The position numbers and the translations under genes are program-made. 64,000 nucleotides of DNA. Source: Prevotella sp. (lineage in GTDB: Bacteria > Bacteroidota > Bacteroidia > Bacteroidales > Bacteroidaceae). Shown one piece after another: positions 17,261-26,879 of this stretch. Every line of letters begins with the position of its first letter. The first letter of the stretch is position 1. Where the stretch lies: the NCBI GenBank assembly GCA_015060485.1, contig SUYI01000013.1, positions 1 to 64,000 of the forward strand, written 5' to 3'. Below the pieces are notes generated by a model, which was not told the origin of the DNA, searched no databases, and saw nothing but the letters and a program-made list of their open reading frames with translations.

Positions 17261-18193
17261 ATGATTAACAGAGAACTGATTAGAATCAAGGTAGTACAAC
17301 TGAGTTATGCGTACTATCAGAACGGCAGCAAGAACATCGACACAGCAGAGAAAGAACTGATGTTCAGCCTGTCGAAAGCCTACGACATGTATAACTATCT
17401 GCTGGCACTCATCGTGGGCATTACCCGCGAGGCTCGCCGCCATGTGGAAGTGGCCGAGGCCAGAGCCAGACGCGAAGGTACTCCCCTGCCCTCGACGAAG
17501 TTTATTTACAACCGTTTCGCCCTGCAGCTGGAACAGAACAAGATGCTGAACGACTTCATGGAAAGCCAGAAGAAGTCGTGGGACGAACAGCCCGAATTTC
17601 TGAAGAAGATATACCTGCAGATTGCCGACAGCGAGATCTACAGGGAATATATGGACTCTGCGGACGACGACTATCAGACGGACCGCGAGTTGTGGCGCAA
17701 GCTTTATCGCACGCTGATTCAGGACAATCCCGATCTGGACGCCCTGCTGGAAGAGCAGAGCCTGTATTGGAACGACGACAAGGAGGTGGTGGACACCTTT
17801 GTGCTGAAGACCATCAAGCGCTTCGACGAGAAGAACAGCTCGTTGCAAGAACTGTTGCCCGAATACGACTCGGAGGATGACAAGGACTATGCCCGTAAGC
17901 TGTTCCGCGCCACCATTCTGAACGGCGAGGAATATCAGCATTACATGAGCGAGGCGTCGCGCAACTGGGATTTTTCGCGTCTGGCCTATATGGACATCGT
18001 CATCATGCAGATTGCCATTGCGGAGATGATGACGTTCCCCAGCATCCCCATTAGCGTGACCATCAACGAATATGTGGAACTGGCCAAGCTGTACTCTACC
18101 CCACGCAGTGCCGGATACATCAACGGCATGCTGGACGCCATTGCGCACCATCTGGTGGAAACAGGCAGGCTGATGAAGCAGATGAGACATTGA
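17261..18193 (+). CDS. nusB: Transcription antitermination factor NusB
   Basis: 310 residues, the long form found in Bacteroidota. The N-terminal helical extension (MINRELIRIKVVQLSYAYYQ) is followed by the NusB core at the C-terminus: NWDFSRLAYMDIVIMQIAIAEM, then SIPISVTINEYVELAKLYSTPRS and GYINGMLDAI. NusB with S10 binds boxA in rRNA transcripts. First gene of nusB-yajC-ybbR-coaE-DUF5606. Confidence 0.93.
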   Translation: MINRELIRIKVVQLSYAYYQNGSKNIDTAEKELMFSLSKAYDMYNYLLALIVGITREARRHVEVAEARARREGTPLPSTKFIYNRFALQLEQNKMLNDFMESQKKSWDEQPEFLKKIYLQIADSEIYREYMDSADDDYQTDRELWRKLYRTLIQDNPDLDALLEEQSLYWNDDKEVVDTFVLKTIKRFDEKNSSLQELLPEYDSEDDKDYARKLFRATILNGEEYQHYMSEASRNWDFSRLAYMDIVIMQIAIAEMMTFPSIPISVTINEYVELAKLYSTPRSAGYINGMLDAIAHHLVETGRLMKQMRH

Positions 18194-18243
18194 TAGTTGA
18201 CAGTTGACAGTTGATAGTTGACAGTTGATAGTTGATAATTAAT
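18192..18243. repeat. Low-complexity spacer of TTGACAG/TTGATAG words
   Basis: About six copies of a 10-12-bp word (GATAGTTGACAGTT type) fill the space between nusB and yajC. Similar but differently worded spacers occur at 21115-21160, 36810-36880 and 41101-41152. Confidence 0.7.
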
Positions 18244-18257
18244 TAATAAACGAGAAT

Positions 18258-18578
18258 ATGACACAGATTATTTTGGCTGCACAGGGTGCCCAGGGTGGCA
18301 GCAGCATGAGTTTTATCATTATGATGGTGGCCATCTTTGCCATCATGTATTTCTTCATGATCAAGCCTCAGCAGAAGCGTCAGAAGGAGATTCAGAACTT
18401 CCAGAACTCGCTGGCCGAGGGCGCAGAGGTCATCACCGGTGGCGGCATCTACGGCACCGTGAAGAAGATCGACCTGACCACTGGCATCATCGAGATAAAG
18501 ATTGCCGACGGCGTAGTGATCAAGGTCGACAAGGGCTACGTGTTCAAAGACCCCTCGAGCACACCACAGCAGAAATAA
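18258..18578 (+). CDS. yajC: Preprotein translocase subunit YajC
   Basis: 106 residues. One membrane span (SFIIMMVAIFAIMYFFMI) is followed by the signature KPQQKRQKEIQNFQNSLAEGAEVITGGGIYGTV. YajC associates with SecDF-YidC. It sits inside the nusB operon. Confidence 0.95.
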   Translation: MTQIILAAQGAQGGSSMSFIIMMVAIFAIMYFFMIKPQQKRQKEIQNFQNSLAEGAEVITGGGIYGTVKKIDLTTGIIEIKIADGVVIKVDKGYVFKDPSSTPQQK

Positions 18579-18661
18579 ATTTGAAGTTTGAAATTTATGA
18601 TATGCGAAAGTAATCATAAACGTCAAAAGTCAAACGTCAAATATCAAAAAATATTTTTGTG

Positions 18662-19639
18662 ATGGGAGAGAACGGCTTCTGGACAATCGTTAAGAACTTC
18701 TTGTTGAGCAACATCAACAAGCAGCTCTTTACGTTTATGTTTTTCCTGACGCTCTCTGCCATTTTCTGGCTCATCCTGACGCTGAACGAGGACTACGAGA
18801 AGGAGCTGAAGATTCCCGTGCGCATTGTGAACCTGCCCAGGAACGTGATGCTGACGTCGGCCAGCATCGACACCGTACGCGCTACGGTAAACGACAAAGG
18901 CTGGGTGCTGCTGAACTACATGTTCGGCGAGTACAAGCAGCAGGTCAAGATCGACTTCAGAAGCTACGACAAGACCTACGGCAAAGGCATCGTGCCCAAT
19001 GCGGATCTGAAGCGAGCCATCGAGCAGTGTCTGGAGTCGTCGTCGAAGGTAACAGCCGTGAAACCCGAGAAGCTGGAGTATTTCTATAACAACGGTGAGC
19101 GCAAACGCGTGCCCGTACACTGGAACGGACGCGTCATTCCCGAACAGCTCTACTTCATCTCGCACGTCAGATACAATCCTGACAGCGTTGACGTCTATGC
19201 CTCGCGCGAGAAGCTGGACAGCATCCGACTCGTTTATACCGAGCCGCTGAACTACGTGGGATTCCGCGATACGCTGGAGGTGGAATGCAAGCTGGCACAT
19301 GCCGCCGACGTGAAGGTGATTCCCGAACGCATCAACGTCGTGTTCCACACCGACGTGCTGACTGAGGAGAGTATCGAGGTACCCATCAAGTGCATCAATC
19401 TGCCCGCAGGAAAGGTGGTACGCACCTTCCCCGCCAAAGTGAAGGTAAACTTCGTAGCAGGTGTCAGCCAGATACGACAGCTGACGCCCGAGGCGTTTAC
19501 CGTCATTACCGACTATCTGGAGATAGAACAGAAGGGCTCCGAGAAGTGTAACATTTACCTGAAGGAAGTGCCGCAGGGCATCAGCCGTGCGACGCTGACC
19601 GTGAAACAGGTAGACTACCTGATAGAAGACAATGAATAG
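18662..19639 (+). CDS. YbbR-domain membrane protein
   Basis: About 325 residues from the ATG at 18662 (a GTG directly before it is an alternative). An N-terminal membrane anchor (LFTFMFFLTLSAIFWLILTL) precedes YbbR-like extracytoplasmic repeats (IPVRIVNLPRNVML ... IPIKCINLPAGKVVRTFP). YbbR/CdaR proteins modulate diadenylate cyclase in some bacteria; no cyclase is present here. Its end overlaps coaE by 8 bp, which suggests translational coupling. Confidence 0.82.
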   Translation: MGENGFWTIVKNFLLSNINKQLFTFMFFLTLSAIFWLILTLNEDYEKELKIPVRIVNLPRNVMLTSASIDTVRATVNDKGWVLLNYMFGEYKQQVKIDFRSYDKTYGKGIVPNADLKRAIEQCLESSSKVTAVKPEKLEYFYNNGERKRVPVHWNGRVIPEQLYFISHVRYNPDSVDVYASREKLDSIRLVYTEPLNYVGFRDTLEVECKLAHAADVKVIPERINVVFHTDVLTEESIEVPIKCINLPAGKVVRTFPAKVKVNFVAGVSQIRQLTPEAFTVITDYLEIEQKGSEKCNIYLKEVPQGISRATLTVKQVDYLIEDNE

Positions 19640-20186
19640 CCCGAGACCCATGAAGATTGGTATCACGGGGGGCATCGGTTCGGGCAAGAGCTACGTATGC
19701 CGGCTGTTGGAACAGCGGGGTATTGAGGTGTACGACTGCGACGCCGCCGCCAAGCGTCTGATTCGCAGCTCGTCGCATCTGCGCCACCAATTGCAGGAGC
19801 TGATAGGTTCACTCCAGAAGGCCGACATCAGCCGTTTCCTGCTGGCCAGCGAGGACAACCAGCGTGCGGTGAACGCCATCGTACACCCCGCCGTGTTCGA
19901 GGATTTCGAGCAGAGTGGCATGCATTGGATGGAGAGTGCCATCCTGTATGAATCGGGTGCCGACAAGCTGGTGGACCGCGTGGTAGTGGTGACAGCCCCC
20001 GAGGAGGTGCGCATCCGCCGCATCATGAAGCGCGACGGCATCACCCGTGAGAAGGCCTTGCAATGGATAGCGCGTCAATGGCCACAGGAGCTGGTCAGAG
20101 AACGTGCCGACGCGGAAATCGTGAACGACGGCAAGGCCGACCTGGAACAACAAATAGAAAAGTTATTGAATAAATTAACAACGTGA
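19632..20186 (+). CDS. coaE: Dephospho-CoA kinase
   Basis: 184 residues with the P-loop GGIGSGKS at 13-20, YDCDAAAKRLIRSS (substrate-binding Asp) and VVVVTAPEEVRIRRIMKRDG (lid region). It catalyses the last step of coenzyme A synthesis. A second start (MKIGITGG, 19650) is possible, but the upstream ATG overlaps ybbR, as is common for coupled genes. Confidence 0.93.
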   Translation: MNSPRPMKIGITGGIGSGKSYVCRLLEQRGIEVYDCDAAAKRLIRSSSHLRHQLQELIGSLQKADISRFLLASEDNQRAVNAIVHPAVFEDFEQSGMHWMESAILYESGADKLVDRVVVVTAPEEVRIRRIMKRDGITREKALQWIARQWPQELVRERADAEIVNDGKADLEQQIEKLLNKLTT

Positions 20187-20228
20187 TGACGTGATGACGT
20201 TATCACGAAATAAAAAGAAAGAAAAACA

Positions 20229-20675
20229 ATGAAAGAAACGATTTTAGCCATCTCGGGCAAACCGGGACTCTACAAATTAGTATCACGCGCCAAGAACAGC
20301 CTTATCGTCGAGGCTCTTGACGACACACACAAGCGTTTCCCCGCCTTCGGCACGGACCGTATCACATCGCTGGGCGACGTCGCCATGTTTACAGAGACTG
20401 ATGATGTCCCCCTGATGCAGGTGCTAGCCTCGATGCGCGACCTGGAGAAGGGCAAGGAGTCGAGTGTCGACTTCCGCAAGGCTACCCCCGACGAGTTGCA
20501 CGAGTATTTCTCGAAGGTGCTGCCCGAATGGGATCAGGACCGCGTGCAGAACAGTCACATCAAGAAGCTCATCCAATGGTATAACATTCTCGTAAAGGCC
20601 GGCATCACCGACTTCGAAGAAGACCTTGCACCCACCGAGGGCGACAACGTTGATGACAGAAAAGAACTGGAATAA
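20229..20675 (+). CDS. DUF5606-type small conserved protein
   Basis: 148 residues beginning MKETILAISGKPGLYKLVSR and containing LIVEALDDTHKRFPAFGTDRI and a C-terminal helical part. It resembles a Bacteroidota-conserved family of unknown function that regularly follows coaE. It has no signal peptide or membrane segment, so it is likely cytoplasmic. Confidence 0.72.
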   Translation: MKETILAISGKPGLYKLVSRAKNSLIVEALDDTHKRFPAFGTDRITSLGDVAMFTETDDVPLMQVLASMRDLEKGKESSVDFRKATPDELHEYFSKVLPEWDQDRVQNSHIKKLIQWYNILVKAGITDFEEDLAPTEGDNVDDRKELE

Positions 20676-20696
20676 ATTAAAGATAACGACAACGGA

Positions 20697-21113
20697 TTAC
20701 CCTTTACATTCAGGGCAGATGCCCTTGACCATAAAATTCACAGAAGTCTGCTGAAAGCCTTCAGGCAACGCTACCTCGGGAACGGCGATATGTTCCAGAC
20801 AGTAGGTGCGCCGACAGCGCTCGCAGAAGAAATGCACATGCAGGTCGTCGTCGGTCTCGCTATCGTGGCTGTGGCAAAGCTCATAGCGTACGCCGTCGCC
20901 ACCGTCCTCGATGACGTGCACCAGATGGTGTTCCTTGAACAACGTCAAAGCACGGAACACGCCCGACTTGTCGATAGACAGAATCTTATACTCCAATTCC
21001 GTCAGCGACATGGGACGCCCGGCAGCGGCCATAGCCTTCAGCACGACAATACGGTTGGCTGTGGGCTTTATCCCATGTGCTTCGAGGAGTTCGACACAAT
21101 GTTTCTCGTCCAT
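20697..21113 (-). CDS. Fur-family metal-responsive regulator
   Basis: 138 residues. Winged-helix N-terminus (LLEAHGIKPTANRIVVLKAM ... LSIDKSGVFRALTLFKEHHLV); metal-site part with HSHD, HVHFFCERCRRTYCLEH and a C-terminal CPEC, giving the paired CxxC structural zinc site. It is shorter than iron-Fur and closer to Zur/PerR-like members, so the metal is undecided. It lies directly behind the large TonB-type outer-membrane protein gene on the same strand, which suggests metal control of that receptor. Confidence 0.85.
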   Translation of the reverse strand: MDEKHCVELLEAHGIKPTANRIVVLKAMAAAGRPMSLTELEYKILSIDKSGVFRALTLFKEHHLVHVIEDGGDGVRYELCHSHDSETDDDLHVHFFCERCRRTYCLEHIAVPEVALPEGFQQTSVNFMVKGICPECKG

Positions 21114-21114
21114 T

Positions 21115-21160
21115 CTTTAGAGGTGAGAGGTGAGTGGTGAGTGGTGAGAGGTGAGAGGTT
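21115..21160. repeat. GGTGAGAGGTGAGTGG tandem spacer
   Basis: About five copies of a GGTGAG(A/T)GGTGAG word fill the gap between the TonB-type gene and the Fur-family gene. Confidence 0.7.
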
Positions 21161-24137
21161 AGAAGCGTCCGCCGCGTCCACCGCCGAAGCCACCGCCTCC
21201 GCCAAAGCCACCGCCACGACCGCCACGACCTCCGCCGAAGCCACCAGGACCACCGGGGCCTCCGCCACGTCCGCCACGTCCTCCACGCATGTTAGACATG
21301 CCTCCGAAGAGGTTCAGGCGGTAGATGACGTGCACCATTGCATAGCTGGTGATGGCGTTATACTCGGTATCGCTGCGCTGCATGGCATTGATGACGCGAC
21401 TGACGGTAGACTGCTGGTGCAGAATGTCATAGAACTGCAGTGAGAGCGTCAGCGCATTGCCCTTGAGGAAACTCTGCGACAGCTGTGCGTTCCAGATGAG
21501 TTCGTTGGTATTCATCGATGCATCGCTGTATCCGCGACGACTCTGCATGTTCATATTGGTCGTGAGCTGCGCGCCCCACGGAGCGGTGATGCCAATCATT
21601 CCACCATAGGAAAACTGCCATGTGTCGAGGTTGTTGTTGGGCTGCAACTCACTGCGCGAACGGTTGTAGTTTACCGAACCATTCAGCTCAATTTCCAGCC
21701 AGTCATTACGGAAGCTGCCTGCCAAGCGCTCGCCCAACGTCAGGGTCTTGGTGACACTCTTCTCGGAATCGGCCAAGGTGTTGACACTGACGTATCCCAC
21801 GTTGTGGGTGTATCCCAGGTTGGTGAACGTGTTGATGTTGAAGAATGCTGCAGAGTCGACTGCCGTATTGAACATGAAACCGCCGTTGGCACTCCAGTTG
21901 CCGTTGATGTTTTCAGGTCGCGTGATGGTTCCACCAGTCTCCGTATTATATGTGGTCATATTCGACACCGAATTGCTGGTGGTGTTGAAGCGTATGAAGG
22001 TCATGACGGCACGCTGGTGCTTCTGGAAATAGTCGTTATAGAAGAGGTTGAAGTCCTGCGAGAACGAGGGTTTCAGACCCGGGTTACCACGTGTGACACG
22101 CAGCGGGTTGCTGTCGTCGACGATGTCGAGCAGATCGGTCATCGACGGCTGGCTGCTGGTGCCGCGATAGGTGAAGCGGAGCTGACCAGTCTGCGACTTC
22201 TTCCAGCGGAAGTCGAGCGTCGGGGTGAAGTTGGTCACAGTACGCTTTACGATGGTGTCGGTTCCCAGATACTTATACGTGAAGTTCGATTTCTGCGGAA
22301 TCACCTGGAATCCGACGTTGAAGTTGAATGCCTTACGCACGATGCGCAGCATGACCTCTGCCGTGTGGGTGTAGTTCTTGTAGACCGACTTCTTACTTAA
22401 CAGCTGGTCCTCATAGTCGTCGAGGGGGTTAGGCAGCGGGTCGAGGTAAGCGTCGAAACCACGATATCCAGGGTTGATGCCCGAGTAATCGACACCAAAG
22501 AGGCTGTATGTCTTGCGGTCGCTCTTGGTGTAGCTGAACTGGAAGCGATAGCCGAACTGCAGGTACACCTGACGGGCAATAGGTTCGCTATAGTTGGCGC
22601 GCAGGGTATAGCCCCAGCGGTCCTGCGGCGTGACGTTATAGCGGTTGGTCTGATAGACGGAATCGATGGGCAGCAGAGTGACCGGGTCGAGAATCTGGAA
22701 ATAGTTCACGATATTGTTCGACATCGACTTGCTGGTGCCTTCGCTCCAATTGGCGTTGACCTGCAGCGTGATGTTACGTCCGCTATTGTTCAGGCGGCGA
22801 TTGAGCTGCAACATGCCTCGCAACTGCTTGGAGTCGCTATAGCTGACACCGTTGTCGGCACTGAAGTTCTTGACAATGCCGTATTTCTTGGCAATATCGT
22901 AGACGTCGCGCAGGGGGTTGTTGGAGTATTCGTAGGGATCGTTGTCGAATGTAGCACTGAGACTGCTGCTCAAGCCGTCGTTGCTGCTATACGAGAAGTT
23001 CGGGCGGAACATGATGTTCGTCATGGAGTCGGGCTGCCACTCGAGACGCATCTGACCGTTCCACTGGTTCGAGCGCGAATAGTTCTGATTGGCGTTATTT
23101 CCGAACGACGACGTCGTACCGCTGAAGAACGACTCGCTGGACTGGCGTGAGTAGGTGTCGCCGTCGCTATGGTTCCAGCGCACGCTACCATCGATCTTCA
23201 GCTTGTCGTTGTCGTAGTTGAGGTTCAAGCCCGTCATCTTCGTGGCGTTCAGACCCTGACGTCCGCCACCAAAGCGTCCGCCACCGCCACCACCGGGGAA
23301 TCCCATGTCGTTGGTATTGTTGGCATTGGTCATCAGGAACACCTTCAGGTTATCCTTCATGTAACCACCGAAGATGCGACCCGCATAGCGGTTCTGTGTA
23401 CCTGCTGCCACATCGGCATTGGCCATCACTCCTTTGTTCATGCCCTGCTTAATGCCGAAGTCGAGCACCGTTTCCTCCTCGCCGTCCTCAATACCCGACA
23501 CACGAGCCATATCGCTCTGCTTGTCGTAAGCCTTGATGCGGTCGATGATATTCGTGGGCAGGTTCTTCATGGCGGTCTTCGTGTCGCCCGTCATAAACTC
23601 CTTACCGTCGACCAGGATCTTCTTTACCTCCTTGCCGTTGATCTTGACGGTACCGTCGTCGCTCACCTCGGCACCAGGCAGTCGGCGCACCAGCTCCTCG
23701 ACGACAGAACCCTCGGGCGTACGGAAGGCGGCAGCATTATAGATGAAGGTATCGGCCTTCAAGGTCACCTTGGCAGCCTGACCAGTAATCGTAGCACCCT
23801 TCAGCATGATGGCGTCGGGCTCCATCGCGATGGTTCCCAGGGCGACGTCCTTGTCAGCGACGTTGATGCGCTTCGTGTAAGCCTTGAACCCCACACAGGT
23901 CACCTGCAGGATATACTTTCCTGCCTGAGGGGCCTTCACCGTGAATTCGCCGTCCATATTGGTCAGCGCGCCCTTCACGAGCGTGCTGTCGGTCTTCAGC
24001 AGTTTCACCGTTGTTTGGGGAATGGGGTCTTGAGAGTCGTCGATAACTAAACCCGTAATCGAGCGCTGAGCCATAGCTACCACAGCCATCAGGGGCATCA
24101 GCATCAAAAGAAGTGTACGTTTACTGTCCATAATCAT
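21159..24137 (-). CDS. TonB-type outer-membrane beta-barrel protein with Gly/Arg-rich tail
   Basis: 992 residues. Signal peptide (SKRTLLLMLMPLMAVVAMAQ); carboxypeptidase-regulatory-like domain (TGLVIDDSQDPIPQTTVKLL, about 25-110); plug-like segment (KILVDGKEFMTGDTKTAMKNLP); then a large beta-barrel. It fits the outer-membrane beta-barrel family 3 found in Bacteroidota. After the last strand-like part (AMVHVIYRLNLFGG) comes a tail of about 45 residues made almost only of Gly and Arg (RGGRGGGPGGPGG type), ending RGGRF. The substrate is unknown; the Fur-family gene behind it suggests a metal or metal chelate. Start at 24137 or 24131. Confidence 0.83.
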   Translation of the reverse strand: MIMDSKRTLLLMLMPLMAVVAMAQRSITGLVIDDSQDPIPQTTVKLLKTDSTLVKGALTNMDGEFTVKAPQAGKYILQVTCVGFKAYTKRINVADKDVALGTIAMEPDAIMLKGATITGQAAKVTLKADTFIYNAAAFRTPEGSVVEELVRRLPGAEVSDDGTVKINGKEVKKILVDGKEFMTGDTKTAMKNLPTNIIDRIKAYDKQSDMARVSGIEDGEEETVLDFGIKQGMNKGVMANADVAAGTQNRYAGRIFGGYMKDNLKVFLMTNANNTNDMGFPGGGGGGRFGGGRQGLNATKMTGLNLNYDNDKLKIDGSVRWNHSDGDTYSRQSSESFFSGTTSSFGNNANQNYSRSNQWNGQMRLEWQPDSMTNIMFRPNFSYSSNDGLSSSLSATFDNDPYEYSNNPLRDVYDIAKKYGIVKNFSADNGVSYSDSKQLRGMLQLNRRLNNSGRNITLQVNANWSEGTSKSMSNNIVNYFQILDPVTLLPIDSVYQTNRYNVTPQDRWGYTLRANYSEPIARQVYLQFGYRFQFSYTKSDRKTYSLFGVDYSGINPGYRGFDAYLDPLPNPLDDYEDQLLSKKSVYKNYTHTAEVMLRIVRKAFNFNVGFQVIPQKSNFTYKYLGTDTIVKRTVTNFTPTLDFRWKKSQTGQLRFTYRGTSSQPSMTDLLDIVDDSNPLRVTRGNPGLKPSFSQDFNLFYNDYFQKHQRAVMTFIRFNTTSNSVSNMTTYNTETGGTITRPENINGNWSANGGFMFNTAVDSAAFFNINTFTNLGYTHNVGYVSVNTLADSEKSVTKTLTLGERLAGSFRNDWLEIELNGSVNYNRSRSELQPNNNLDTWQFSYGGMIGITAPWGAQLTTNMNMQSRRGYSDASMNTNELIWNAQLSQSFLKGNALTLSLQFYDILHQQSTVSRVINAMQRSDTEYNAITSYAMVHVIYRLNLFGGMSNMRGGRGGRGGGPGGPGGFGGGRGGRGGGFGGGGGFGGGRGGRF

Positions 24138-24215
24138 TTTAACGTTTTACGATTATTATGACGCACAATATCCAAGAAGGTTTAATACCCGCGTGAAAAA
24201 ACTTCTTTTTGTCTG

Positions 24216-24288
24216 CTATTAATTCCCGCAATTGCTACTATTAATTCCCGCAATTGCTACTATTAATGGTAGCAATTACCACTATTAG
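24216..24288. repeat. 22-bp tandem repeat
   Basis: Two exact copies of CTATTAATTCCCGCAATTGC plus TA (24216-24237, 24238-24259) are followed by a degenerate third copy that contains the inverted word TAGCAATT. The array lies between the TonB-type gene and the terminator of the Sus operon. Confidence 0.85.
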
Positions 24289-24292
24289 GAGT

Positions 24293-24335
24293 AAAAAAAT
24301 CGGGAAGCAACGCCCGAGGCATGCTTCCCGAATCG
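24293..24335 (-). terminator. Terminator of the susC-susD-lipoprotein operon
   Basis: A strong stem (CGGGAAGCA / TGCTTCCCG, extended by flanking A/T pairs) is followed by a run of T on the minus strand, directly downstream of the stop codon at 24354. Confidence 0.85.
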
Positions 24336-24353
24336 AAATTATTAGCGGACGTA

Positions 24354-25259
24354 TTACGGCAGTGTAATGAGAATTACACCATCGTACTGCGTGTAGTTCC
24401 AACCTCCAACGTCGTCGATGTAGTAGTAAGGAGCCAGCTGAATGGTCTTACCCTCCATCTTGTTGTGAGCCCAGAACGAGGGATCCTGCATCGAAGACCA
24501 GCCCCAAGGATGGCAACCGTAGATAGGCTGAGTAGAATCGCCCTGATAGTTCAGACCCAAGGGGAAGTCCTCGTAGAATGCCAGACCGTCCTCAATCCAG
24601 ATATCCAGATTCTGAACGGTAGAACCCAGCGAAATCCAGTTGTCCCAATCGGCAGCGCCCTGAGGACTTGCCAGATACTCTGCATAAGGCTTCACCACGC
24701 GATAACGGTCGAAGCCTTCGGCCTTCAGAATCTCAACCTTAGCAACCACACCGTCGGGGTTAGCATCAGAGCCTGTAGCCCAAGCATCCACGAAGGTACC
24801 TGTGCCCAGCGACTGCCAAGTGTACTCCACACTGACGTTAACGGTTACTTTTTCGATATTGGTAGGACTCATGTTGACAGAATCGGTGTAAGCCAGCGTC
24901 AGCGCCAGCACCTTGCCAATCTCCAATGCAGAAACGTCGACAGTGATGTCAGTCTTAGCCTCACCAGACTTGAAGGTGAAACCAGACACACTGAAGCAGT
25001 CGGCAGCTTCTCCGTCAATAGTACCAGTAGCCGTTACACTTCCCGTAAAGTCACCAATGGTGTTGCTACGGTAGATGGGAATCTGGAACTGAGGGCTGCT
25101 GGTCTGAACAGCGGTGGCTGTAAGTTTCGCAGCGGCAAAGGTAATACCCTGTCCTTCATTGGAGCCATAGTACTCTGCACCGATATTGTCGGTATTGCAG
25201 GAAGCAAACAGCATGGAAACGCCTACTGCCAACCCGCATAAATATTTATTGATTCTCAT
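24354..25259 (-). CDS. Sus-operon accessory surface lipoprotein
   Basis: 301 residues with a lipoprotein signal (GVSMLFASC, Cys near 21). A Calx-beta-like N-terminal domain (residues about 40-140: ITFAAAKLTATAVQTSSPQF...) is followed by a domain rich in Trp and Tyr (WDNWISLGS, HPWGWSSMQDPSFWAH). It is the third gene of the operon behind susC and susD, where surface glycan- or protein-binding lipoproteins usually sit. It has no catalytic motif that I recognise and is probably a binding protein for the SusCD substrate. Confidence 0.7.
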   Translation of the reverse strand: MRINKYLCGLAVGVSMLFASCNTDNIGAEYYGSNEGQGITFAAAKLTATAVQTSSPQFQIPIYRSNTIGDFTGSVTATGTIDGEAADCFSVSGFTFKSGEAKTDITVDVSALEIGKVLALTLAYTDSVNMSPTNIEKVTVNVSVEYTWQSLGTGTFVDAWATGSDANPDGVVAKVEILKAEGFDRYRVVKPYAEYLASPQGAADWDNWISLGSTVQNLDIWIEDGLAFYEDFPLGLNYQGDSTQPIYGCHPWGWSSMQDPSFWAHNKMEGKTIQLAPYYYIDDVGGWNYTQYDGVILITLP

Positions 25260-25298
25260 AATAATATCCTATTTAATGTATTTACAACACTCTGATTA

Positions 25299-26834
25299 TT
25301 ACTCTGGATAGTCACCCGTCGGGTTCTGATCTGTTTCAACCTTCATGTTCTCGTTTCCGTCGAACTCAGCCTGCGGAATAGTGAGCACATTCATGTAAGC
25401 CTCAGGATCGTCGGTGGGTCTGCCAGTTAGCAGAGCAGCCTCAGGCCAGCCCTGAGCCTCGGTACGGATGAAGCCCTGCTTCAGGCGCTTCAGGTCGTAC
25501 ATACGGCCAAACTCACCCCACAGCTCAATACGGCGCTGGATCAGGATCTCCTCGAGCAGTGAACCCGTCTCGTCAGCAGGAGCAGACGTCTTGCCCAGGG
25601 CAGTACCAGTCTTGGTGGTCGTATAAGCGGCATCGCGACGGCTCATCAGCGCCATCAGGTCTTCCTTGGCAGCAGCCTCGTTGCCAGCGCGGCATTCAGC
25701 CTCAGCAGCGGTCAGATACATCTCCTCCACACGCATGAAGATGTAGTCGCCCAGCCAAGTAGAAGCATCAGAGAAGTGGAATTTCTCCTGCTGGTAGCTG
25801 TTGGTAGTATCCCACCAAGCCAGACGATCGTCTGTGGAAGACATCTTGGCATAGAGCTCAGCATTGATGCGCTTGGGAGCGGTCTGTGCATACGACTTAC
25901 CACCCTCAAGGTCCATGTGAGCGAAGAAGCTGGCATACATACCAACCTGGTCGGCAATAATGCCTGCACCCCACATGACATTGTTAGCAGCGACATTGTT
26001 CGTGCCTGCGAACGAAGCCACGGGCAGAATAGTGCATCCGCTGGCGTCGATGGCAGCGTGAGCAGCAGTAGCAGCGTCATTCCACTTGTTCTCTACCAGG
26101 CAGATACGAGCCTTCAGAGCCTGTGCCACTGAATAGTCGATGTGGCTCTTGTCCTTGCGGGTAGTACCCTGAAGCAGCGTGACAGCTTCGTTGATGTCCT
26201 TGTCAATCTGGGCATACACCTCAGCATTGGTAGAACGGGGCTGACCCTTGGTCTCAGGCGACGTCGGCTCGATATAGAGAGGAACACACTTCTCGCTCTC
26301 GTGACCTACCAGCGTACGTGCAAAGTACTGAGACAGCATGAAATAGCTGTAGGCACGGATGGCATAAGCCTGTCCGATGACATAGTTCACCTCGCTGGGA
26401 GCACCGCCCATCGATTCCTTGGCAGCAATGATGTAGTTGGCATTTGCAATCCAGTTGTAGTAAGCATACCACAGGTCGTAGCTGCGCCATACACTAGATG
26501 AGAAACGGCTCTTTACGTTGTAGCAGGCGTCGAACCAGAACCAACCGGATCCCTGGGCACCCATCACGTGGTCTTCACCCATGACGTCGGCGCAGAGGGA
26601 ATAAGCGGTAATACCGAAGCACTGGTGCGTGTTACCTGTCGTTGACCATCCTGCGGTGTACATCTCACGATAGATACCGTTCAGGGTCACCAACGCTGCA
26701 TTGGCGTTGGCCAGCAGTCCCTGTCCAGACATCGACTGGGTGGGAGCGGTCTCAATTTGTTCCTTCGAGCAGGATGTCACAAGCATGCTACCTGCCAAAA
26801 GACCTAAACATGTATATTTGAATATCGATTTCAT
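25299..26834 (-). CDS. SusD/RagB-family nutrient-binding lipoprotein
   Basis: 511 residues. Lipobox GSMLVTSC; helical TPR-type SusD fold with YVIGQAYAIRAYSYFMLSQYF (about residue 150), VYAQIDKDINEAVTLL, AQALKARICLVENKW, the C-terminal RVEEMYLTAAEAECRAGNEA and ILIQRRIELWGEFGRMYDLKR. SusD acts as the lid over its SusC channel. It sits 45 bp downstream of susC. Confidence 0.95.
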   Translation of the reverse strand: MKSIFKYTCLGLLAGSMLVTSCSKEQIETAPTQSMSGQGLLANANAALVTLNGIYREMYTAGWSTTGNTHQCFGITAYSLCADVMGEDHVMGAQGSGWFWFDACYNVKSRFSSSVWRSYDLWYAYYNWIANANYIIAAKESMGGAPSEVNYVIGQAYAIRAYSYFMLSQYFARTLVGHESEKCVPLYIEPTSPETKGQPRSTNAEVYAQIDKDINEAVTLLQGTTRKDKSHIDYSVAQALKARICLVENKWNDAATAAHAAIDASGCTILPVASFAGTNNVAANNVMWGAGIIADQVGMYASFFAHMDLEGGKSYAQTAPKRINAELYAKMSSTDDRLAWWDTTNSYQQEKFHFSDASTWLGDYIFMRVEEMYLTAAEAECRAGNEAAAKEDLMALMSRRDAAYTTTKTGTALGKTSAPADETGSLLEEILIQRRIELWGEFGRMYDLKRLKQGFIRTEAQGWPEAALLTGRPTDDPEAYMNVLTIPQAEFDGNENMKVETDQNPTGDYPE

Positions 26835-26879
26835 AACTTTTTCGTATTATATGTTTCTTTTCAAGTGTATTCAATATCC

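Noticed and set aside
17150..19687. Long minus-strand frames opposite nusB, yajC and ybbR
   Set aside because: Codon-bias shadows of an intact conserved operon.
24216..24288. Possible CRISPR array
   Set aside because: Only two and a half 22-bp units with no spacers and no cas genes; a simple tandem repeat.
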